DNA of 5,066 bases, taken from the NCBI GenBank assembly GCA_016196505.1, contig JACPXO010000008.1, positions 1 through 5,066 of the forward strand, given 5' to 3'. Positions 1 through 5,066 of this stretch are shown here, piece by piece. Within the stretch, counting starts at the first letter, position 1; the number at the start of each line of letters is the position of its first letter. The notes below the pieces were generated by a model. That model was not told the origin of the DNA, did no database searches, and saw nothing but the letters and a program-made list of their open reading frames with translations. The translations under genes were made by a program, and so were the position numbers. This DNA comes from Candidatus Omnitrophota bacterium. Lineage in GTDB: Bacteria; Omnitrophota; Gorgyraeia; 2-02-FULL-51-18.

Positions 1-802
1 GCCAAAAGTGGATTATCACATGCACACGCCGCTCTGCGGCCACGCCGTAGGCGAACCCGGCGAATACGTCGAGCAGGCCATTAAAGTGGGCCTTTCCGAA
101 ATAGGGTTTTCGGACCACGCGCCCCTGGTTTCTCACGAGGATCCGCGTTACACGATGAGCGCCGCCCAGCTTCCCCGGTATCACGCGATGATCGAAAAAG
201 TCCAGAAAAGCTACAAGAAATTTTCTATCAAGCTGGGCCTCGAAGCCGATTTTGTGCCGGGGTTTGAGGACAAGACCCGGGCGATCCTTTCGGGGTACCC
301 CTATGATTTTGTGATCGGGTCGATACACTTTATCGACGCCTGGGCTTTTGATGACCCTGACCCCGCCCAAAAGGTGAAGTGGAAAGAGAAGGACATCGAC
401 CAGGTTTACCGGGACTATTACAAACTCCTGCGCCTCTCGGCGCTCTCGGGGTTTTATGACATCATGGGCCACGTGGATCTCGTGAAAAAGTTCGGTTACC
501 GTCCCCTGGGGGACATGACAAAAGATATCCGGGAAACCGCGAAGGTTTTTAAAGAAACCGGGGTGGCCATAGAGATCAACACCTCCGGTTTGCGAAAACC
601 CGTGAAAGAGATCTACCCGTCCCTGGGTGCGCTTAAAATCTATCGTGAGGAAGGAGTCCCGGTCACATTTTCTTCGGATTCGCATGACCCCAAAGACGTC
701 GGCCGCGATTATGACAAGGCCGCCGTGTTAGCCAAAGAGGCGGGGTATACCGAATATTTGGTTTTCAAAAAACGAAAGATCGAGCGGGTGGAGAAACTTT
801 AA
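1..802 (+). CDS. hisK: Histidinol-phosphatase, PHP family (HisJ/HisK type), 5' end just outside the window
   Basis: Predicted to hydrolyse L-histidinol phosphate to L-histidinol in the cytoplasm, the penultimate phase of histidine synthesis. Numbering from the valine codon at position 8, PHP metal-site motifs appear in order: HMH at 4-6 with H12, SDH at 35-37, the LGLEADF glutamate E79, GSIHF with H107, GHVD at 154-157, EINTSG at 189-194 and SSDSH at 222-226. These are the hallmarks of the HisJ branch rather than of DNA polymerase PHP domains. The length of about 266 residues is normal. The GTG at 8 could be a start, but the reading frame is open back to base 2 (Pro-Lys) and base 1 is G, so the likely true start is an ATG whose G is base 1, giving MPKVDYHMHT. 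No other his genes are visible, so the histidinol role rests on family similarity; another phosphoesterase substrate is possible. The next gene starts one base after the stop. Confidence 0.88.
   Translation, partial: PKVDYHMHTPLCGHAVGEPGEYVEQAIKVGLSEIGFSDHAPLVSHEDPRYTMSAAQLPRYHAMIEKVQKSYKKFSIKLGLEADFVPGFEDKTRAILSGYPYDFVIGSIHFIDAWAFDDPDPAQKVKWKEKDIDQVYRDYYKLLRLSALSGFYDIMGHVDLVKKFGYRPLGDMTKDIRETAKVFKETGVAIEINTSGLRKPVKEIYPSLGALKIYREEGVPVTFSSDSHDPKDVGRDYDKAAVLAKEAGYTEYLVFKKRKIERVEKL
787..793 (+). promoter_or_regulatory. Ribosome binding site for the VOC protein gene
   Basis: A GGTGGAG stretch inside the last codons of the phosphatase gene lies 10 bases before the ATG at 804. It supports that start and translation of the second gene directly after the first. 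Confidence 0.5.
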
Positions 803-803
803 A

Positions 804-1205
804 ATGATAAAAGTCCAGGGCATTGACCACGTCGCGATCAATGTGAGCGACCTTGAGAAGTCCCTCGAGTTTTATACCCAGGTGATCGGGCTTAAAGTCA
901 CCGAGAGGGAGTATTCAAAACCCGGCGTGGAGGTTTTCCTGGATTGCGGGACGTCGCTTGTCGGTTTGATCCAGGGCAAGGAAGGGGAGGGAAAGCATCT
1001 TTTGGAGGATGGCGGCATCGGCGGAAATCACGTCTCGTTCCGGGTGGACACGAAAGAATTCGACCGGGCGGCAGAGGAGATCCGGCGCCGCGGGCTTAAC
1101 GTCACTTTTCTGAAGAAAAGAGAAAAATCCTGGTCAGTGTATTTTCTCGATCCTGACGGCAATAAGCTCGAGATGACGGCCTGGCCATTGGAAGACCAAA
1201 AGTAG
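804..1205 (+). CDS. VOC superfamily (glyoxalase/bleomycin-resistance fold) protein
   Basis: A 133-residue single-module vicinal oxygen chelate protein made of two beta-alpha-beta-beta-beta halves. The first half opens with IDHVAINVSDLEKSLEFYT (residues 7-25) and the second with GNHVSFRVD (74-82), ending in YFLDPDGNKLEM (113-124), a classic VOC C-terminal strand. Likely metal ligands are H9, H76 and E123, with the spacing of glyoxalase I and methylmalonyl-CoA epimerase. The third ligand, usually Glu or Gln in the strand near residue 54, is unclear: the aligned position seems to be G54, with Q57 close by. The family includes lactoylglutathione lyase, methylmalonyl-CoA epimerase, fosfomycin-resistance enzymes and dioxygenases, and the sequence does not decide among them. 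The start is ATG, one base after the phosphatase stop, with a Shine-Dalgarno site in that gene. A cytoplasmic location is inferred because no signal peptide is seen. Confidence 0.85.
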   Translation: MIKVQGIDHVAINVSDLEKSLEFYTQVIGLKVTEREYSKPGVEVFLDCGTSLVGLIQGKEGEGKHLLEDGGIGGNHVSFRVDTKEFDRAAEEIRRRGLNVTFLKKREKSWSVYFLDPDGNKLEMTAWPLEDQK

Positions 1206-1233
1206 TCTTGAGTCGTGGGTCTTGAGTCTTGAG
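1206..1233 (+). repeat. Tandem heptanucleotide repeat, four units
   Basis: Directly after the VOC stop codon come four head-to-tail 7-base units: TCTTGAG (1206-1212), TCGTGGG (1213-1219, two differences), TCTTGAG (1220-1226) and TCTTGAG (1227-1233). The array ends where an A-rich stretch leading to the next ribosome binding site begins. It resembles the short tandemly repeated heptamers known from intergenic regions of cyanobacteria and some other bacteria. It does not fold into an obvious hairpin, so it is not a terminator by itself. Confidence 0.8.
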
Positions 1234-1244
1234 AAAAAAGAAAA

Positions 1245-1250
1245 GGGAGG
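1245..1250 (+). promoter_or_regulatory. Ribosome binding site deciding the peroxiredoxin start
   Basis: GGGAGG is followed by AATGATG. The second ATG (1255) is 4 bases from the site, while the first (1252) is only 1 base away. The site therefore favours 1255 and excludes the in-frame TTG at 1222, which lies inside the heptamer repeat. Confidence 0.8.
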
Positions 1251-1254
1251 AATG

Positions 1255-1725
1255 ATGTCAGTACTTAAAGAAGGCGATAAAGCGCCGGATTTTAATGTTC
1301 CGGCTTCGAACGGTCAGACAATTTCTCTTAAAAGTCTAAAGGGTAAAAAAGTGGTGCTTTATTTTTACCCCAAGGATGACACGCCGGGATGCACGGTGGA
1401 GGCCTGTGGTTTCAGGGACCAGATCAAGAAGATCGAGGCCGAGGGGGCCGTGGTTCTGGGCGTCAGCCCCGACGCGGTGGATTCGCACCATGAGTTCATT
1501 TCAAAATTTAAACTGCCGTTCATGCTTTTGAGCGACACCGAAAAGCAAATGTGCCGGGACTATGGGGTGTGGGTGGAAAAAAGCATGTATGGAAAAAAAT
1601 ACATGGGGGTGGCCCGTACCACCTTCATTATCGGAAAGAGCGGCAACGTGGAAAAGATCTTCGAAAAGGTGAAACCGGAAGGCCATTCGGATGAGGTGTG
1701 GGCGTGTCTCAAGGACATAGAATAG
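1255..1725 (+). CDS. bcp: Thiol peroxidase, Bcp/PrxQ-type peroxiredoxin
   Basis: Reduces hydrogen peroxide and organic hydroperoxides in the cytoplasm using thiols, usually with thioredoxin as reductant. The 156-residue length is standard. The N-terminus has the family APDF motif (10-13), then KVVLYFYPKDDTPGC (32-46) with peroxidatic Cys46, followed by C51 five residues later. That C-x4-C arrangement matches the atypical two-Cys Bcp enzymes, in which the second Cys resolves the sulfenate. The catalytic Pro39, Thr43 and Arg121 (in VARTTFII) are present. An additional Cys100 is seen. The start at ATG 1255 is chosen from the GGGAGG site; ATG 1252 is a near-equal alternative adding one Met. The stop TAG shares its last base with the GTG of the following ferredoxin gene, so the two are probably co-translated. 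A separate promoter in the 49-base gap upstream cannot be seen clearly. Confidence 0.94.
   Translation: MSVLKEGDKAPDFNVPASNGQTISLKSLKGKKVVLYFYPKDDTPGCTVEACGFRDQIKKIEAEGAVVLGVSPDAVDSHHEFISKFKLPFMLLSDTEKQMCRDYGVWVEKSMYGKKYMGVARTTFIIGKSGNVEKIFEKVKPEGHSDEVWACLKDIE
1711..1715 (+). promoter_or_regulatory. Ribosome binding site for the ferredoxin gene
   Basis: AAGGA lies within the end of the peroxiredoxin gene, 9 bases before the GTG at 1725. It supports 1725 rather than the in-frame GTG codons at 1698 and 1704, which would add nine or seven residues not expected ahead of the first ferredoxin strand. Confidence 0.6.
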
Positions 1726-2069
1726 TGACGGTCAGTTTTAAGGGCAAAAAGGCCGTTGAGGCGCCCTCGGGCAGTACCCTCCTTGAGGTCGCTCTGGAGA
1801 ACGGTATCCCGCTCTATCACACCTGCGGAGGGAATTGCTCCTGCAGCACTTGCCGCGTGGTGGTGCTGAAAGGCGCTGAGAATCTTTCGCCTCCTGAAGA
1901 TCCGGAAACGCAGGTCTTGGATTCGTTCGAACTCAAGCCCCCTCACCGGTTGGGCTGTCAGGCGCTGGTTCTGAAGGGGGAGGTGGTCGTCTCTATCCCT
2001 GAAAGGGCCAAACCCTGCCGCGCGAATAAAACGCCCCCGGTCACCAAGGGCAGGCATGCGACTTATTGA
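1725..2069 (+). CDS. [2Fe-2S] ferredoxin, adrenodoxin/Isc-like
   Basis: A 114-residue soluble electron carrier with a plant/vertebrate-type beta-grasp ferredoxin fold. Starting at GTG 1725, the first strand is VTVSFKGK-like, followed by GSTLLEVALENGIPLYHTCGG. The cluster ligands are C34, C40, C43 and C78, spaced C-x5-C-x2-C-x34-C, close to the adrenodoxin/bacterial Fdx pattern; the last sits in HRLGCQ, the family's usual context. C38 inside the loop and C98 in the tail are extra. After residue 92 comes a basic, Pro-containing tail of about 22 residues with no recognisable domain. The partner enzyme is unknown. Family roles include iron-sulfur cluster assembly and feeding electrons to oxygenases or reductases, but no isc, P450 or reductase gene is in view. 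It overlaps the peroxidase gene by one base upstream and the TonB gene by one base downstream, so it is probably transcribed with both. Confidence 0.92.
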   Translation: MTVSFKGKKAVEAPSGSTLLEVALENGIPLYHTCGGNCSCSTCRVVVLKGAENLSPPEDPETQVLDSFELKPPHRLGCQALVLKGEVVVSIPERAKPCRANKTPPVTKGRHATY

Positions 2070-2935
2070 TGAATAGAAGTCTCCCTCTCATCGGGTTCTT
2101 ATCCGCGTCGGTTTTCTTTCACAGTACTTTGTTTTTTTCTCTCGACCGGTTTTACGAAAATGCCCAAGGGCAGGTTTTAAAGCGATCCAGGGATATCGAG
2201 AAAAAGGAAAAACTCGAATTTCAGTTCGTGGAAGCGCGCCCTAAGGTCATTCCCGATGCCCCGAAAGAATCCCGCAGGATCTCCGAACGTGACGCGCTGA
2301 ACCAGGACCTTCTTCAGGATAAATCCAAGGCGGCGGTGTCGCCGAGGACGAAGACTCAGGGCGCTACGGACCAGCTGGCTCAGCAAAAGAACGAAAGTCC
2401 CCAGGAACCTGCGCCCCTGATCGAAGAAAAGCCCGCATTCATTGAACCCGTATCTCCTAAAGCTCAGGATGGGGTCCCCGCGGCGGTTTCCGCGACGTCT
2501 CAAGAAGCCATGAAACCCAAGCCCCGCGTCGTGGGTTTGACTGGCCAGGACAAGATCACGACCCAGGAAATGAGCAAACTCAAATCTCCTGGGGCGGCGC
2601 TTTTTGGGCAAACCTCGTTCGAGGCGACGGGTTCGGGGATGGGCGCGTACATGAAAAATTTGAAAGAAAAGGTGTGGCTCGCGTGGTTCCCGTACCTGGC
2701 GTTTCGATACCCTCAGGACCATCGCGGAGCCGACGTCGTCATCAGTTTCACGCTCAATGCCTCCGGCGAGTTGGAAATGGTCCGTGTGCTTCAAAGCGAG
2801 GGGAGCCCGCATTTCGCCGTTTACTGTGTCGAGGCGATCCAGCGCGCGTCCCCCTTCGGGCCGCTGCCTTCGGAGATCTTGGCGCTTGTCGGAAAAGACG
2901 AGCTTGAAATCCGTTTCGGATTTCATTACTATTAA
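2069..2935 (+). CDS. TonB/TolA-like energy transducer protein
   Basis: A 288-residue inner-membrane-anchored periplasmic protein. Residues 5-25 form one hydrophobic N-terminal helix. It contains Ser14 and His18 (S-x3-H) with Leu25 seven residues on, matching the Ser16/His20/Leu27 positions of E. coli TonB that couple to ExbB/ExbD or TolQ/TolR; the second Ser of that signature is replaced by Tyr29. Residues 30-190 are a charged, Pro/Gln/Lys/Glu-rich, probably extended linker spanning the periplasm. Residues 192-288 form a TonB C-terminal domain: YMKNLKEKVWLAW, then ADVVISFTLNASGELEMVRVLQSEG (221-245), AIQRASPFGPLP (256-267) and a closing IRFGFHYY strand. The start is the ATG overlapping the ferredoxin stop (TGATG), chosen over the preceding TTG. 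No strong ribosome binding site is close, so translation may depend on coupling. No ExbB/ExbD or receptor gene is visible; TonB versus TolA function remains open. Confidence 0.85.
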   Translation: MNRSLPLIGFLSASVFFHSTLFFSLDRFYENAQGQVLKRSRDIEKKEKLEFQFVEARPKVIPDAPKESRRISERDALNQDLLQDKSKAAVSPRTKTQGATDQLAQQKNESPQEPAPLIEEKPAFIEPVSPKAQDGVPAAVSATSQEAMKPKPRVVGLTGQDKITTQEMSKLKSPGAALFGQTSFEATGSGMGAYMKNLKEKVWLAWFPYLAFRYPQDHRGADVVISFTLNASGELEMVRVLQSEGSPHFAVYCVEAIQRASPFGPLPSEILALVGKDELEIRFGFHYY

Positions 2936-2940
2936 CCCTC

Positions 2941-2945
2941 GGGGA
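2941..2945 (+). promoter_or_regulatory. Ribosome binding site for the nucleotide-sugar dehydrogenase
   Basis: GGGGA in the 19-base gap lies 9 bases before ATG 2955. That ATG starts immediately before the first Rossmann strand (MRRIAVVGTGKLG), so a longer in-frame extension back to 2757, which lies inside the TonB gene, is not real. Confidence 0.65.
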
Positions 2946-2954
2946 AGATCGGAC

Positions 2955-4265
2955 ATGAGACGAATAGCAGTTGTCGGAACGGGAAAACTCGGCCTTCCCA
3001 TGATGGCGGCCATGGCCAGCCGCGGATTTTACGTGACCGGCTACGACACAGACCGCTCGAAGATCAATAAGCTTAAAAAAGGTTCTTTCCCCTACGAACC
3101 GGGTTTAAAAGAACTTATCCGGAAGCACCGCGGCCGTCTTCGGTTCACGAGCTACTCGGAGGACATGGCGGGCGCGTCGCTTATCTTTGTTATCGTTCCC
3201 ACCCCCTCGACCTCCGAGGGTGCTTTTTCCGTCGAAGCCGTGAAAAACGCTTTAACTTCAGTCGGCCGGGTTTTGTCCCGAACGCGTGATTTTAAAGTGG
3301 TCGGCGTCGTGAGCACGGTGCTCCCCGGGAGCATGGACATGCTCCGGCGTCACCTGGAAAAAGTTTCGGATAAAACATGCGGCCGCGATTTCGGGCTGTG
3401 TTACAGCCCTGCTTTTATCGCGCTTGGAAGCGTCGTCCGTGATTTTTTGCATCCCGACTTTGTTTTAATGGGAGAATCCGACCCGAAGGCGGGAGATCTT
3501 CTCCAGTCTTTCCAACGGCGCCTGTGCGGGAACGACGTGAAGATCCATCGGACCAATTTCGTGAACGCGGAGCTGGCCAAGATCTCCGTCAATACGTACA
3601 TCACGATGAAAATATCGTTCGCGAACACCTTGTCGCGTTTGTGCGAAAAAATCCCGGGCGCCGATGGGGACGTCATCACCCGTGTTTTGGGATCGGACCA
3701 CCGCATCGGCCCGCATTATCTCAAAGGCGCTTTAGGATACGGCGGCCCATGCTTTCCCCGCGACAACAAGGCGTTTGGCTACGCGGCCAGGCAGTGCGGG
3801 GTCGCCGCTTGGATGGCCGGGGCCACGGATCGAACGAACCGTCAGCAGGTCCTGTGGTTAAAGCGGTTGGTCCTGCGATTGGCCGGACCCCGCGATACCG
3901 TCGGGGTTCTTGGGCTTTCCTATAAACCCGATACCGACGTTGTCGAGGAATCCCAGGGGGTGGCTTTGGTTCAGGCCCTCGTCAAGTCAAAAAAGAGGTT
4001 GGTCGTATACGACCCGGCCGCGATGGCGGCGGCCAAGAGGGTCTTGAAAAAAACCCGCGTCGTTTTTGCCGGAAATTTATCCGAGGTCTTGAAACGATCG
4101 GACGTGGTTGTGATCACAACGCCCTGGCCGTCGTTCCGTAAATTCAAGTCCGGGGACATGAGGCCGGCGCGCGGCCGTTCCCCCAAAAGAATCGTTGATC
4201 CTTGGCGTATCCTTGAAGGCCATCCCTCTTTGGCCCATGTGAAATACATCGGAGGTCTTTTATGA
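2955..4265 (+). CDS. Nucleotide-sugar dehydrogenase, UDP-glucose/GDP-mannose 6-dehydrogenase superfamily
   Basis: A 436-residue enzyme expected to oxidise C6 of a nucleotide sugar to a uronic acid with two NAD+, in the cytoplasm. The N-terminal Rossmann domain has G8-x-G10-x2-G13 and acidic D31 for NAD ribose. Thr121 (in VVSTVLPG), Lys209 and Asn213 (in ELAKISVN), and Cys266 with Asp270 (in GYGGPCFPRD) correspond to known catalytic residues of UDP-glucose dehydrogenase. The C-terminal nucleotide-sugar domain starts with GVLGLSYKPDTDVVEES and includes VVYDPAA. The length is typical. Oddly, the usual S/N-P-E-F-L-x-E segment reads SPAFIALG (151-158), so two conserved Glu positions are Ala153 and Leu157. 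Substrate (UDP-Glc, GDP-Man, UDP-ManNAc or another) cannot be assigned from motifs. The gene overlaps the GDP-mannose 3,5-epimerase-like gene by four bases, which makes a GDP-sugar substrate plausible by inference. Confidence 0.9.
   Translation: MRRIAVVGTGKLGLPMMAAMASRGFYVTGYDTDRSKINKLKKGSFPYEPGLKELIRKHRGRLRFTSYSEDMAGASLIFVIVPTPSTSEGAFSVEAVKNALTSVGRVLSRTRDFKVVGVVSTVLPGSMDMLRRHLEKVSDKTCGRDFGLCYSPAFIALGSVVRDFLHPDFVLMGESDPKAGDLLQSFQRRLCGNDVKIHRTNFVNAELAKISVNTYITMKISFANTLSRLCEKIPGADGDVITRVLGSDHRIGPHYLKGALGYGGPCFPRDNKAFGYAARQCGVAAWMAGATDRTNRQQVLWLKRLVLRLAGPRDTVGVLGLSYKPDTDVVEESQGVALVQALVKSKKRLVVYDPAAMAAAKRVLKKTRVVFAGNLSEVLKRSDVVVITTPWPSFRKFKSGDMRPARGRSPKRIVDPWRILEGHPSLAHVKYIGGLL
4251..4255 (+). 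promoter_or_regulatory. Ribosome binding site for the epimerase gene
   Basis: GGAGG lies in two adjacent glycine codons at the end of the dehydrogenase gene, 6 bases before ATG 4262. Ideal spacing plus the ATGA overlap argues for coupled expression of the two sugar enzymes. Confidence 0.8.
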
Positions 4266-5066
4266 AAAAAGCTCTGGTTACGGGAGCCGGTGGGTTCATC
4301 GGCCATCACCTGGTGAATTTTCTTAAAAAAAACGGATGGACGGTCATCGGCGTCGACCTCAAACATCCTGAATATGAACCTTCCAAAGCGGATCGTTTTG
4401 TTATCCATGACATTCGAAAGGAAACCCAGGCGTGGTTGGATCTTTTTGAAGGCGTCGATCGGGTGTGGGGCTTGGCCGCAGACATGGGGGGTATGGGTTT
4501 CATCTCCAAAAACCACGCGATGATCATGCGGAACAACGTCACCATCAATCTCAACACCTTGGAAGCGGCCGCCCGGGCTAAGGTCAAGAGATACCTTTAC
4601 ACTTCTTCGGCCTGTATTTATCCACAGCACCTGCAAACCGAAACTGACGTGGTGCCTTTGAAAGAATCCATGGCTTATCCGGCCAACCCTCAGGACGGCT
4701 ACGGCTGGGAGAAACTTTATACGGAGAAGTTGTGCCGGTACTACCGCGAGGAACGTGGGCTCGAGACGCGCATCGTGCGATTTCACAACATGTATGGACC
4801 TTTAGGCACTTGGCGGGGAGGCAGAGAGAAAGCGCCCGCGGCCTTGTGCCGAAAAGTGGCGGAGGCGATCCTCACAAAAAAAGACCCTATCGAACTCTGG
4901 GGGGACGGGGAACAAACCCGGACTTTTTGCTACATTGACGATTGCATCAAGGGGCTTAACTTGCTCATGGAATCCGGCCACTCGGAACCCTTGAACCTCG
5001 GCAGTGACGAGATCGTGACGATCAACGAACTGGCGGACCTTGTGATGCGGATAGCCGGGGTTAAGC
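4262..5066 (+). CDS. GDP-mannose 3,5-epimerase-like NAD-dependent epimerase, 3' end outside the window
   Basis: An extended short-chain dehydrogenase/reductase; 268 residues are visible and the gene continues past the edge (plant homologues have roughly 375 residues including an N-terminal extension). The N-terminal NAD-binding motif is TGAGGFIGHHL (7-17), with D32 closing the second strand. The signature AADMGGMGFISKNHAMIM (72-89), SSACIYP (115-121), the Tyr147/Lys151 pair in GYGWEKL, RFHNMYGPLGTWRGGREKAPAA (173-194) and WGDGEQTRTFCYIDD are specific to GDP-mannose 3,5-epimerase rather than to UDP-glucose 4-epimerase or dehydratases. Cys118 and Lys190, 72 residues apart, match the acid/base pair Cys145/Lys217 of the Arabidopsis enzyme, and Tyr147 and Lys151 match Tyr174/Lys178. 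The plant enzyme converts GDP-D-mannose to GDP-L-galactose and GDP-L-gulose. In bacteria such genes probably serve cell-surface glycans; that role is inferred from the preceding sugar dehydrogenase. Confidence 0.9.
   Translation, partial: MKKALVTGAGGFIGHHLVNFLKKNGWTVIGVDLKHPEYEPSKADRFVIHDIRKETQAWLDLFEGVDRVWGLAADMGGMGFISKNHAMIMRNNVTINLNTLEAAARAKVKRYLYTSSACIYPQHLQTETDVVPLKESMAYPANPQDGYGWEKLYTEKLCRYYREERGLETRIVRFHNMYGPLGTWRGGREKAPAALCRKVAEAILTKKDPIELWGDGEQTRTFCYIDDCIKGLNLLMESGHSEPLNLGSDEIVTINELADLVMRIAGVK

Noticed and set aside
1222..1254. TTG start giving a longer peroxiredoxin
   Set aside because: The TTG is within the heptamer repeat and upstream of the GGGAGG site; the added residues are not part of the Bcp family.
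1206..1254. Rho-independent terminator or promoter in the 49-base gap
   Set aside because: The heptamers are direct, not inverted, repeats; there is no T-run after a stem, and no clear -35/-10 pair was found.
1560..2057. Open frame of 165 codons on the - strand
   Set aside because: It is antisense to the peroxidase and ferredoxin genes and rich in Arg/His/Phe with no domain.
2757..2954. 66-residue N-terminal extension of the dehydrogenase
   Set aside because: It lies in another frame of the TonB-domain coding sequence. The ATG at 2955 has a ribosome binding site and begins right at the first Rossmann strand.
2177..3013. Long open frame of 278 codons on the - strand
   Set aside because: It lies antisense to the TonB-like gene, is arginine- and phenylalanine-rich without any recognisable domain, and would overlap the start of the dehydrogenase; it looks like a shadow of GC-biased coding sequence.
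3971..4786. Long open frame of 271 codons on the - strand
   Set aside because: It is antisense to the dehydrogenase end and the epimerase, both of which are strongly recognised, and shows no family motif.
1..5066. A new defence, toxin-antitoxin or mobile system
   Set aside because: All seven genes belong to recognisable housekeeping, redox, envelope or sugar-nucleotide families; no transposase, inverted repeats, nuclease or toxin motif is present.

Overview
The window holds seven protein-coding genes, all on the + strand and almost touching (gaps of 1, 49 and 19 bases; overlaps of 1, 1 and 4 bases). The first gene starts just before the window and the last runs off its end. No rRNA, tRNA, CRISPR array, insertion sequence or convincing terminator is visible. 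A TonB-family protein points to a bacterium with an outer membrane. Base composition looks moderately GC-rich by eye. The mix of genes and a heptamer tandem repeat would fit a deep-branching environmental Gram-negative lineage, possibly Omnitrophota, but the sequence alone does not establish the taxon.

Left half (1-2069): a PHP-family histidinol-phosphatase (HisJ/HisK type), a small VOC/glyoxalase-fold protein, a Bcp-type thiol peroxidase and an adrenodoxin/Isc-like [2Fe-2S] ferredoxin. The only real intergenic gap here (1206-1254) carries four tandem heptamers followed by the Shine-Dalgarno site of the peroxidase gene. The peroxidase stop codon overlaps the ferredoxin GTG start by one base, which suggests translational coupling of two redox proteins.

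Middle (2069-2935): a TonB/TolA-like protein with an N-terminal membrane anchor carrying the Ser-x3-His signature, a charged Pro-rich linker and a TonB C-terminal domain. Its ATG overlaps the ferredoxin stop codon. No ExbB/ExbD genes are in view.

Right half (2955-5066): a nucleotide-sugar dehydrogenase of the UDP-glucose/GDP-mannose dehydrogenase superfamily overlaps by ATGA a short-chain epimerase that closely resembles plant GDP-mannose 3,5-epimerase, with every catalytic residue at matching spacing. Together they look like the start of a cell-surface polysaccharide gene set that makes an unusual nucleotide sugar (GDP-L-galactose or a derived hexuronate; this is inference). The dehydrogenase keeps its catalytic Cys, Lys, Asn, Asp and Thr but has Ala and Leu where textbook members have two conserved Glu residues. 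This pair is the most interesting part of the window.
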